A stretch of 64,000 bases of DNA from Bacteroidota bacterium (lineage in GTDB: Bacteria > Bacteroidota > Ignavibacteria > Ignavibacteriales > Melioribacteraceae), in contig JAMCSN010000108.1 in NCBI GenBank assembly GCA_023381535.1, positions 65,059 to 129,058 of the forward strand, given 5' to 3'. The notes below the pieces were generated by a model, which saw only the letters and a list, made by a program, of their open reading frames with translations, was not told where the DNA came from and ran no database searches. The translations under genes and the position numbers were made by a program. Shown in pieces: positions 1 through 6,932 of this stretch (position 1 is the first letter of the stretch; each line of letters begins with the position of its first letter).

Positions 1-777
1 GGAAATAAAATAATCGCTGCTGCTGAAAAAGAAAACCGGGAGAGCTAAAACAATATTTATATAAGCGAAAAGATGTTTAAGATTTTCCTGTTCGCTCAAC
101 GAGACCGAAAGATATTCCGGAAAGCTTAGAAGCATTATGTTACCGAAGCAAAAACCGGCAACGCCTATTTTGTAATAAAGTTTTTTGTATTCGCTCTTCG
201 ATTTTTCTTCATTCTTCTCTTCTAAATTGAGCTGCGGTTCATACCCGATTGAATCCAGCAGTTCAACAATCTTTCTGAGAGAAGTTTTGCTTTCGAGAAA
301 TTGCAGATAAATCTTTTTTTGTAGGAAATTTACTTTTGAAGAAACAATCCCGTCGTCAAGTTTGTAAAGGTTTTCAAGAATCCAAATGCACGAGCTGCAA
401 TGCATCTGCGGGATTTCGAAAGTGATTGTGGTTTTCTCGCCGTTTGTAAAATCAATCAGTTTATGTTTTAAATCGGGGTCGTTTAAGAACTCATAATTTC
501 TTTTAATGTGATCTTTACGGCTGGCACCGGGAGTCTGATCGATTGCGTAGTAATCGCAAAGATTGCTTTCGTTTAGGATTTGATATACCGTCATGCATCC
601 ATTGCAGCAAAAAAATTTTTCGCCAATAGAAATGGAATCATCCGGGCACTCATCGCCGCAATGATAGCACAAAAGTTTAGAGTCTGTTTTCCTTTCTAAA
701 ATTTCTAATTGTTCCAATTGAATTAAAATTAATGACCGGTAAGAATTTGAGCGAAAGTTAAAAAAATATCGACACAT
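1..777 (-). CDS. Cu-translocating P-type ATPase, N-terminal part (CcoI/FixI type)
   Basis: N-terminal ~259 residues of a heavy-metal P-type ATPase that runs off the left edge. Visible in order: a Cys-rich metal-binding module (CYHCGDEC about residues 36-43, then FCCNGC near 55-60), an HMA-like domain with MHCSSCIW (CxxC near 127), and the first hydrophobic segments from about residue 210. A Cys-rich module before an MHCSSC HMA domain is typical of CcoI/FixI ATPases that supply copper to cbb3-type cytochrome oxidase. The phosphorylation DKTGT motif and transport-site CPC lie outside the window, so the ion is inferred. ATG at 777-775 is in frame; a TTG at 717-715 would give a more family-like N-terminus and neither has a clear ribosome site. 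Divergent from the dehydrogenase at 913. A general Cu-exporting CopA is the alternative. Confidence 0.85.
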   Translation of the reverse strand, partial: MCRYFFNFRSNSYRSLILIQLEQLEILERKTDSKLLCYHCGDECPDDSISIGEKFFCCNGCMTVYQILNESNLCDYYAIDQTPGASRKDHIKRNYEFLNDPDLKHKLIDFTNGEKTTITFEIPQMHCSSCIWILENLYKLDDGIVSSKVNFLQKKIYLQFLESKTSLRKIVELLDSIGYEPQLNLEEKNEEKSKSEYKKLYYKIGVAGFCFGNIMLLSFPEYLSVSLSEQENLKHLFAYINIVLALPVFFFSSSDYFIS

Positions 778-850
778 TATCGACTTATTCTACATGAAAA
801 TATTTTTCGAACCGATACAAAAATCCGATTATCAAAAACGCAGTTCGTTT

Positions 851-880
851 TTTTGATTTCATCGATTTGTCTTAACTTTG
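851..880 (+). promoter_or_regulatory. Bacteroidetes-type promoter for the SDR gene
   Basis: TTTTG at 851-855 and TAACTTTG at 873-880 match the Bacteroidetes -33 (TTTG) and -7 (TAnnTTTG) elements, with a slightly short 17-base spacer. It lies 33 bases before the ATG at 913. Confidence 0.4.
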
Positions 881-912
881 AAACACTTATTGAAAAATTT
901 TGTGAGGTTGAA

Positions 913-1689
913 ATGGCATCGTTAAAAAATAAAAACGTTTTTATTACCGGTGTTACTTCTGGCATTGGTAAATCATGCGCATACGCATTTGCAGCTGAAG
1001 GCGCAAACCTGATAATCAGCGCGCGAAGACTTTCATTGGTTGAGCAAATCGGCAAAGACATCAGAAATAAATTCGGCGTGAAGGTGCACACTTTTAAACT
1101 TGATGTCCAGAATAAAACCGAAGTTGATAATTCAATTAAATCTCTGCCGGAAGAATTTAAGAAGATTGATATCCTCGTAAACAATGCGGGACTCGGAATC
1201 GGTCTCGATAAATTTTATGAGGATAATCCCGAAGGATGGGAAGCGATGATAGACACTAACGTTAAAGGGTTGTTGTACGTAACTCATGCAGTTGTAAAAG
1301 GAATGGTTGAGCGCGAGAGCGGTCACATAATTAACATTGGTTCGTTAGCCGGACATGAAGCATATCCGAAAGGCGCGGTTTACTGCGCGACAAAATTTGC
1401 CGTTGATGCGATTACAAAATCTTTGCGCATGGACCTTGTTGAAAAACATATTCGCGTCAGTACAATAGATCCCGGCATGGTCGAAACAAATTTCAGCATG
1501 ATAAGATTTCGCGGAGATGAACAAAAGGCAAAGAACGTTTACAAAGGTGTTGATCCCTTGACCGGAGACGATATTGCAGACGCCGTTGTTTTCTGCGCAA
1601 GCCGTCCTGCAAATGTGAACATTGCAGAGATGCTTATACTCGCAGGTACACAAGCATCCGCAATGGTAGTGCACCGCGAGAATCAATAA
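913..1689 (+). CDS. SDR family NADP-dependent oxidoreductase (YdfG-like)
   Basis: Short-chain dehydrogenase/reductase of 258 residues. The Rossmann motif TGVTSGIG lies near residues 13-20, NNAG near 91, and the catalytic Ser (IGSLAG) and YxxxK (YCATK) near 143 and 157. The IDILVNNAGLGIG, MIDTNVKGLLYVT and GHIINIGSLAG stretches closely follow E. coli YdfG, which oxidises L-allo-threonine, serine and 3-hydroxy acids with NADP; that substrate range is inferred by resemblance. The ATG at 913 is preferred over an in-frame codon at 853, because the upstream 20 residues do not belong to the fold and a GAGG stretch (904-907) precedes it. Monocistronic, with its own promoter, divergent from the ATPase. 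Confidence 0.88.
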   Translation: MASLKNKNVFITGVTSGIGKSCAYAFAAEGANLIISARRLSLVEQIGKDIRNKFGVKVHTFKLDVQNKTEVDNSIKSLPEEFKKIDILVNNAGLGIGLDKFYEDNPEGWEAMIDTNVKGLLYVTHAVVKGMVERESGHIINIGSLAGHEAYPKGAVYCATKFAVDAITKSLRMDLVEKHIRVSTIDPGMVETNFSMIRFRGDEQKAKNVYKGVDPLTGDDIADAVVFCASRPANVNIAEMLILAGTQASAMVVHRENQ

Positions 1690-1855
1690 AGAAATTGTTC
1701 ATTCCGGCAGTTCAGAATTAGATTGATGACTTGTTAGTGAAGCGATAAAACAGAAATTTTTCCTTTTTTTCCGTATCTTTCTGTAGAGAATTTCCCGCTT
1801 AGTTTGTTCTACTTTCATCTTCTAATCTAAATCCAGAAACCAATAGGAGGTACAG

Positions 1856-2092
1856 ATGAGCGTACAACCTATTACCGATAACAAAAAGAAACTGGAGTGG
1901 TCAAAACGTTCTAACACGAGTCAGCCGAGGAATGAGGCGGAAAACCGTCTGGCAAGCACTCTCACATTTGTTTCAGATTTTGTGTCTCCGGTTGATCAAA
2001 TTCCGCAAGCGGATCATTCGCTTAGACGAACGCAGGTTGAAGAAAAAAAGAAAAGGCCGCTCCGCTACACTTCAGAGAATTGGATAGGGTAA
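1856..2092 (+). CDS. small charged hypothetical protein (78 aa)
   Basis: Not recognised. A 78-residue, hydrophilic, Lys/Arg/Glu-rich protein with no signal peptide, membrane segment or cysteine; low-complexity composition suggests it is largely disordered. Expression is well supported by a near-perfect ribosome site AGGAGGT (1845-1851), five bases before the ATG, and by a strong intrinsic terminator about 130 bases downstream. TATCTTTC at 1774-1781 could be a -7 element but no good -33 partner is visible. A single transcription unit of this shape often encodes an abundant small protein; no function can be assigned from sequence. Confidence 0.6.
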   Translation: MSVQPITDNKKKLEWSKRSNTSQPRNEAENRLASTLTFVSDFVSPVDQIPQADHSLRRTQVEEKKKRPLRYTSENWIG

Positions 2093-2220
2093 CCGAAGAG
2101 ATGTTTAAGTTTGATTACCGTTAATTCCAACCGAAGTAAGAATCCCACAAGAAGGACAATAGAAGAGTATATAATTTTTTCTGAAAAAGATTATCTCAAC
2201 ATGTCGTGTGCATTAGAACT

Positions 2221-2260
2221 AAACCGTTCCGTCGTTTATTGACGGAACGGTTTTTGTTTT
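2221..2260 (+). terminator. strong intrinsic terminator
   Basis: Perfect 13-bp stem (2221-2233 paired with 2241-2253) with a 7-base loop, followed by TTGTTTT. It ends the transcript of the small protein at 1856-2092; the A-rich 5' arm may also let it serve the minus-strand gene ending at 2309. Confidence 0.9.
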
Positions 2261-2308
2261 CACACTAAGGATTAATGAAATGATTCTTTCTAAGGACTAC
2301 ACCATGAT

Positions 2309-2926
2309 TCATGACGTCGTGAACATGCTTACGTCACCGGCGCCGTGACGGATAACTGTCGGTTCTTCATCGCTTAAGTCCACTATGCTCGAAGGTTCGC
2401 CTTCAAGCGCACCGGCTGCAAGCATCAGATCAACTTGCGAATTAAAAATGGCTTGAATCTCAGAAGGATCAAATAGAAGTTCACCTTTGCGCGTTGTAAC
2501 GCTTGTGCTGACAATTGGATTTCCTAATTCTTTAGCCAATGTAAGTGCAATTTGATTGTTAGGTATGCGGATACCAACCGTGCGGCGCTTCGTCCATAAT
2601 TTTTTTGGAACTTCGCGCGCGGCAGGCAAAACAAATGTGTAAGGACCCGGCAAAAGTTTTCGCATAGTTTTGTAAGCGTAATCGGAAACTTTTGCGTATT
2701 TAGAAATGTCTTTCAGATCGGGACAAATGAAACTGAAAAGTTTTGTTCCGGCATCTTGCTTGATTGTGTAAATTCTTTCCAGCGCTTCTTTGTTGTAGAT
2801 GTCGCAACCAAATCCATAAACGGTATCTGTGGGATAAATAATTACACCGCCGCTCTTCAGTACTTCAACGGCTTTAGTTATAAAACGCAATTGCGGTGTA
2901 ATGGGGTGTAATTCATAATATTCCAT
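2309..2926 (-). CDS. Sua5/YciO/YrdC family protein (YciO branch)
   Basis: YrdC-fold protein of 205 residues, usually annotated L-threonylcarbamoyladenylate synthase (first step of tRNA t6A37: Thr + HCO3- + ATP). The nucleotide/Thr-binding start VIIYPTDTVYGFGCD lies near residue 29. The rest follows E. coli YciO rather than TsaC: FSFICPDL, RRTVGIRIP, VSTSV, and the ending with VIRHGAGDV. YciO is a TsaC paralogue, so whether this protein makes t6A or something else is open; no other TsaC-like gene is in the window. GAAAGGAGCTT-like sequence just upstream (GGAGC) provides a ribosome site. Single gene facing the small-protein terminator. Confidence 0.85.
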   Translation of the reverse strand: MEYYELHPITPQLRFITKAVEVLKSGGVIIYPTDTVYGFGCDIYNKEALERIYTIKQDAGTKLFSFICPDLKDISKYAKVSDYAYKTMRKLLPGPYTFVLPAAREVPKKLWTKRRTVGIRIPNNQIALTLAKELGNPIVSTSVTTRKGELLFDPSEIQAIFNSQVDLMLAAGALEGEPSSIVDLSDEEPTVIRHGAGDVSMFTTS

Positions 2927-3116
2927 TGAAAGCTCCTTCCTTAAAAGATTAATGAATATTATGTTGATTGTACAGCGTAAGACCTCTAGAAGTTCTGTAT
3001 TTGGTGAGAGTCAAAAATTTCTACCTCAAACAATGAACTTCTGATCAAATAGTCAACAAAATTTTATAGGATTTTTTAATTGAGTTAATGAAATTGCAGC
3101 AACAAATTTTGTGCAA

Positions 3117-4292
3117 ATGCTGAAATTCAAAAAAATATCACGTCAAGTTCTGATTCTGGGTCTAATTAGCTTCTTTACCGATTTCGCCTCGGAGATGCTA
3201 TACCCAATAACTCCAATTTTTTTGACTGCAGCACTCGGTGCTTCAATGTCGCTTGTCGGATTAATCGAAGGTATTGCGGAAGTAACCGCCGGATTTTTGA
3301 AAGGATATTTTGGCGCGCTCTCGGATAAAATTGGTAAACGATCCGTCTTTGTTGTTGTCGGTTACAGTTTGTCGGGATTTATAAAATCCTTACCGGGAAT
3401 AATCACAACAATTCCTTCCGTTATTTTTGCGCGAGTAATTGACAGAGTTGGAAAAGGAATAAGAACCGCACCTCGCGATGCGCTGCTTGCAAGTTACGCC
3501 GACCCCGCCGTTGACGGGGGAAGAGGTAACACCGGTGCCGTTTTCGGATTTCACAGAGCGATGGATACATTCGGCGCGGTTGCCGGACCGTTGAGCGCAC
3601 TTTTACTTTTGAATTTCTTCCCCGGGAAATATACATGGATTTATCTAATCGCTCTAATCCCATCAGTGTTTGCAATTGGATTTACCTTCATTGTTAAAGA
3701 TTCTAAAACCAAAACAAAAGCGAGCGGCAAAAAAAGTTATGCTCAGTTTTGGAAATCTTCACCGCGTGAGTACAAAATATTTCTTTTATTGTTCACGCTA
3801 TTTTCTTTGGTCAACAGCAGCGACGTTTTTTTGATTTTGAAATCGAAACAAATCTCTCATTCGGATATTACGGCAATCCTAGGATATGTTTTTTACAATT
3901 TGATTTACGCGCTGTCGTCATACCCAATTGGATTGGTTGCGGATAAGTTCGGCAAACGAAACGTGTTCATCATCGGTCTAATGATTTTTTCTTTTGTCTA
4001 TTTTGGATTTGCAGCAAATCAAAATTTTCATTTCATCTGGATTCTGTTTGCGTTTTACGGGATCTACGCTTCAGCAACAGAAGGCGTTTCCAAAGCTTGG
4101 GTTTCTGATTTAGTGCCGGATGAATTCCGCGGATCAGCTATAGGCATGCTGACAATGCTCTCAAGTTTTGCGATCATGTTCGGTTCTTTTCTAACCGGAA
4201 TCTTGTGGGATAGTTTTGGCGCGCAAGTTCCGTTTATGGTAAGTTCTGTAGTTTCTGTTATTGTTGCAGTACTACTATTCGTGTTTAAGTGA
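3117..4292 (+). CDS. MFS transporter
   Basis: Major facilitator superfamily protein of ~391 residues with about 12 predicted membrane segments. The loop 2-3 motif appears as GALSDKIGKRS near residue 70 and its counterpart as GLVADKFGKRN in the second half. A conserved RVGKGIRTAPRDALLA stretch near residue 112 marks a widespread but poorly characterised MFS family, sometimes annotated as a permease of unknown substrate. The ATG at 3117 is chosen over GTG at 3111; neither has a strong ribosome site. Stands alone between the YciO gene (divergent) and queC. Substrate not predictable. Confidence 0.8.
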   Translation: MLKFKKISRQVLILGLISFFTDFASEMLYPITPIFLTAALGASMSLVGLIEGIAEVTAGFLKGYFGALSDKIGKRSVFVVVGYSLSGFIKSLPGIITTIPSVIFARVIDRVGKGIRTAPRDALLASYADPAVDGGRGNTGAVFGFHRAMDTFGAVAGPLSALLLLNFFPGKYTWIYLIALIPSVFAIGFTFIVKDSKTKTKASGKKSYAQFWKSSPREYKIFLLLFTLFSLVNSSDVFLILKSKQISHSDITAILGYVFYNLIYALSSYPIGLVADKFGKRNVFIIGLMIFSFVYFGFAANQNFHFIWILFAFYGIYASATEGVSKAWVSDLVPDEFRGSAIGMLTMLSSFAIMFGSFLTGILWDSFGAQVPFMVSSVVSVIVAVLLFVFK

Positions 4293-4396
4293 TGAATTAC
4301 AAGACCCATTAAATTATTAATATTGTCGAAGTTGTTGTCGTTTTACTTCTCACACCTCTTTTTACTATTTTTCGACTGAATTTTGCTCGGGCTCTC

Positions 4397-5086
4397 ATGA
4401 AGAAAGATAAATTGGCAGTCGTTGCAGTCAGCGGAGGAATGGATAGCTGTGTCACCGCAGCGATTGCGAGTAAGTCTTACAACCTTGCTTTGATACATAT
4501 TAATTACGGTCAACGAACCGAGAACAGAGAGCTGAAAGCATTTCATGAAATTGCAGACTACTACAAAGTTGAGAAACGATTAGTGATTGACTTCAGTCAC
4601 TTCACAAAAATCGGCGGTTCATCGCTGACCGATAAATCAATTGAAATTTCTAAAGCCGATCTTGCCAACAAAGAGATCCCGAGTTCGTATGTTCCGTTCC
4701 GAAACGCAAATATTTTGAGCGCTTGCGTCAGTTGGGCAGAAGTGATTAACGCCGGTGCAATTTTCATCGGTGCTGTTTACGAAGATGCAAGCGGTTATCC
4801 CGATTGCCGCCCAAAATTTTTTGAAGCGTTCGAAAAGATGGTTGATCTCGGGACGAAACCTGAAACGAAAATTAAAATTAAAACGCCGATCATTCATTTT
4901 TCCAAAGCCGAGATTGTAAAAAAAGGAATTGAACTTAAAGCGCCGTTACATTTAACGTGGTCGTGCTATCAAAATGAAGATGAAGCGTGCGGCGTATGCG
5001 ACAGCTGCGCTTTCCGTCTCCGCGGTTTTCAGCAAGCGGGCGTTGAAGATCCGATACCGTATAAAACGAAACCGGAGTATTTTTAA
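4397..5086 (+). CDS. queC: 7-cyano-7-deazaguanine synthase QueC
   Basis: Converts 7-carboxy-7-deazaguanine (CDG) plus ammonia and ATP to preQ0, a precursor of queuosine in tRNA. The PP-loop SGGMDS is at residues ~11-16, and the C-terminal zinc site is CX8CGVCXXC (SCYQNEDEACGVCDSC near 195-210), both diagnostic for QueC; 229 residues is the normal length. queF, which reduces preQ0 to preQ1, lies on the same strand 1.4 kb downstream but is separated by AT-rich foreign-looking genes. queD and queE are not in the window. No preQ1 riboswitch is apparent in the 100 bases upstream. Confidence 0.93.
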   Translation: MKKDKLAVVAVSGGMDSCVTAAIASKSYNLALIHINYGQRTENRELKAFHEIADYYKVEKRLVIDFSHFTKIGGSSLTDKSIEISKADLANKEIPSSYVPFRNANILSACVSWAEVINAGAIFIGAVYEDASGYPDCRPKFFEAFEKMVDLGTKPETKIKIKTPIIHFSKAEIVKKGIELKAPLHLTWSCYQNEDEACGVCDSCAFRLRGFQQAGVEDPIPYKTKPEYF

Positions 5087-5090
5087 CCCG

Positions 5091-5105
5091 TCCGCCAATG
5101 GCGGA
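5091..5105. repeat. short palindrome TCCGCC-aat-GGCGGA
   Basis: Six-bp arms immediately after queC, followed by GATGCAGAATGTGGAATG, wording like other intergenic filler in this window. A related palindrome with the same arms sits at 28111-28129. Confidence 0.6.
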
Positions 5106-5125
5106 TTGAGGATGCAGAATGTGGA

Positions 5126-5377
5126 ATGAGGTTGATTAATTATTTACTCGGAGTTAATATAAATAACTACATAACAGAAAAATTGAATGTAGAAGAATTA
5201 TTATATGGAATTAACGTTTGGGATGTTCAAACATTGGCTAAAGAGAGAATAGGAAGGGAACTTAATTTTCATGAAATGAATGCAGTTAAAAAAGGCATAG
5301 AATGGGGATTCTTTGATTGGTTTGATGTTGTTAATATTGCAATCGATGAAGCCATAGTGCAAGAACAAAAAAGTTAG
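5126..5377 (+). CDS. hypothetical protein (83 aa) in AT-rich insert
   Basis: Not recognised. An 83-residue acidic protein rich in Asn, Ile and Glu, without signal peptide or membrane segment; probably helical. It begins with an ATG just after the palindrome at 5091-5105 and precedes the nuclease-like gene at 5417 by 40 bases on the same strand. Base composition is clearly more AT-rich than queC and queF on either side, suggesting it arrived with that gene. It could be a partner of the nuclease-like protein; nothing in the sequence proves it. Confidence 0.5.
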   Translation: MRLINYLLGVNINNYITEKLNVEELLYGINVWDVQTLAKERIGRELNFHEMNAVKKGIEWGFFDWFDVVNIAIDEAIVQEQKS

Positions 5378-5416
5378 AGAAAGCATAAATTCTTCAGTAA
5401 ATAAGAGAATATCTGC

Positions 5417-6346
5417 ATGCTAAGGGACGATCGTGGTACAGGAATTATGATTGAAAGCTTTTTAGAACAAGCTAAAAGGCTTTTTGAAAATATTGAACCA
5501 TTAAAAGTATTGAGAGCGAGGGTCTATAAGATTGGAGATGCCAATGTTCTTATCAGAGCCGCTACAATGTTAAACACTCACAAATATTTTTTTGGTATTA
5601 ATTACGTTACTTTGGAAGAGATTGCAAACCTTGATAATCCATTTATTGCGTTTATATGTGGATCAGTTGAGCAATGTATAATTGTACCTGCCCAATTATT
5701 TTTCAATTACTTATCAGAAATAAGTCACGATAGAAATGGTGAGTATAAGATTAACATTGATAGTGAATTTAATATTGTTCTAAAAGGGAGAGATAATAGA
5801 CTTCGTTGCTCTGAATTTATTAATTCATGGAATTTACTCTTAGAACCGAAGTCGCTTCCAAAGACAAAAAATACTGCTGAGGAAAGCATTCATGCTGTTT
5901 TACAGGGGAGATTGATAGAAGTAGGAAACATCCGAGGGTATAAAACATATTGCCCAGATAAATCAAAATCGTTTAACAATAGACCGCTGAAGGAAATAGC
6001 CTCTATCAAGTCATGTCCAAGGCTTGAGTTTGCGAATTATGATGTACTCCGAAATATTGACGTTATTTGGTTTACAGAAAAGCGAGAAAGCTTAATCCCT
6101 GAATATGCTTTTGAAGTTGAACTATCTACTGGAACATGGTCGGGTGTCGGTCGTCTTGCAACATTAATTGATTATCGTCATGTTCGAATGTATGTCATTT
6201 CTAACGACACAAAAAAGTATCAACAAGTAATGCATTCTTTTGCCGATTACACTGAAAGGTATTCGCATGTAACAACAGATAATTTGGGTGAACTATATGC
6301 TGCTGAACTGAATCTTAAAAAACTGAGATATGATATAGGGTTGTAA
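5417..6346 (+). CDS. putative PD-(D/E)XK nuclease-like protein
   Basis: 309-residue cytoplasmic protein, not assignable to a named family. The C-terminal third has the layout of a PD-(D/E)XK nuclease core: IDVIWF (Asp near 214), then YAFEVELSTGTWSGVGRL (FEVE near 231), the arrangement seen in many restriction-endonuclease-like domains where a strand ending in ExE or ExK is followed by a T-rich helix start. The N-terminal ~150 residues show nothing familiar. ATG at 5417 is used; ATG at 5447 (MIESFLEQ) is also possible and has AGGA close by. Low GC relative to neighbours, next to the 83-aa gene and followed by a REP-like palindrome, so probably acquired. No methyltransferase is adjacent. Function in defence is inference. 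Confidence 0.6.
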   Translation: MLRDDRGTGIMIESFLEQAKRLFENIEPLKVLRARVYKIGDANVLIRAATMLNTHKYFFGINYVTLEEIANLDNPFIAFICGSVEQCIIVPAQLFFNYLSEISHDRNGEYKINIDSEFNIVLKGRDNRLRCSEFINSWNLLLEPKSLPKTKNTAEESIHAVLQGRLIEVGNIRGYKTYCPDKSKSFNNRPLKEIASIKSCPRLEFANYDVLRNIDVIWFTEKRESLIPEYAFEVELSTGTWSGVGRLATLIDYRHVRMYVISNDTKKYQQVMHSFADYTERYSHVTTDNLGELYAAELNLKKLRYDIGL

Positions 6347-6376
6347 TTCTAGAATGATCGTTAAATAAAATTTGGA

Positions 6377-6474
6377 AACTGTTGAAACAGTTAGAAGCTG
6401 AATTTTTTTACTAATCCACGATTTAAGTCGTAGGTTAATGGAAATTTCAAATTCAGCCAACCGTTTCAACGGTT
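6377..6474. repeat. 98-bp nested inverted repeat (REP-like element)
   Basis: Three palindromes arranged symmetrically. Left: AACTGTT-ga-AACAGTT (6377-6392). Right: AACCGTT-tc-AACGGTT (6459-6474), which matches the left one in 14 of 16 positions when reverse-complemented. Between them, GCTGAATTT (6397-6405) pairs perfectly with AAATTCAGC (6449-6457), enclosing a central imperfect palindrome around CCACGATTTAAGTCGTAGG (6416-6434). The whole folds into a cruciform-like structure, as in REP/BIME elements mobilised by Y1-type transposases; no transposase is in the window. Confidence 0.85.
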
Positions 6475-6490
6475 TAAAAAAGAGTTGAAA

Positions 6491-6865
6491 ATGCCAAACA
6501 AAACAAAACTTCTCGTAACTTTTCCAAATCCGAATCCGGAAAGAGATTACACAATCATTCACACCGCGCCGGAGTTCACTTCGCTTTGTCCCGTTACCGG
6601 TCAACCGGATTTTGCAACGATAGTTCTCGAATACATTCCGGAAAAAATTTGTGTGGAATTGAAATCGTATAAATTTTATCTGCAGTCATTCCGCAACGAC
6701 GGCATTTATTTCGAAGCAGTAACCAACCGGATTCTTAACGACCTCGTAAAAGTTTGCAAACCGCGCTACATGAAAATCACTGCTAAGTTTAACACCCGCG
6801 GCGGCATCTCATCAGAAATAATCGCAGAACAGAAAAGAAAAAAGCTCAAGAAAAAGTTTGTCTGA
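6491..6865 (+). CDS. queF: preQ0 reductase QueF (YkvM type)
   Basis: NADPH-dependent reduction of preQ0 (7-cyano-7-deazaguanine) to preQ1, two steps after QueC substrate. Unimodular type of about 124 residues. The QueF signature appears as ELKSYKFY near residue 56, and the catalytic Cys and Asp as SLCPVTGQPDFA near residues 34-45. The ATG at 6491 is used; AGAG six bases before it is a modest ribosome site and the in-frame TTG at 6485 adds nothing. It begins 16 bases after the REP-like element, which suggests a queC-queF pair was split by insertion. Confidence 0.93.
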   Translation: MPNKTKLLVTFPNPNPERDYTIIHTAPEFTSLCPVTGQPDFATIVLEYIPEKICVELKSYKFYLQSFRNDGIYFEAVTNRILNDLVKVCKPRYMKITAKFNTRGGISSEIIAEQKRKKLKKKFV

Positions 6866-6932
6866 CAGCTTATGATTGGAATCGATGTTACTAATCAACA
6901 CGAAACTTATTAATTAAATTTTTGGAGAAAAC

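Noticed and set aside
777..1184. 135-aa minus-strand frame across the SDR gene
   Set aside because: Antisense shadow of the dehydrogenase; the plus-strand protein is unmistakable.
4293..4396. preQ1 riboswitch before queC
   Set aside because: No loop with the short A-rich pseudoknot layout or CUAG/ACAC elements could be found in these 104 bases.
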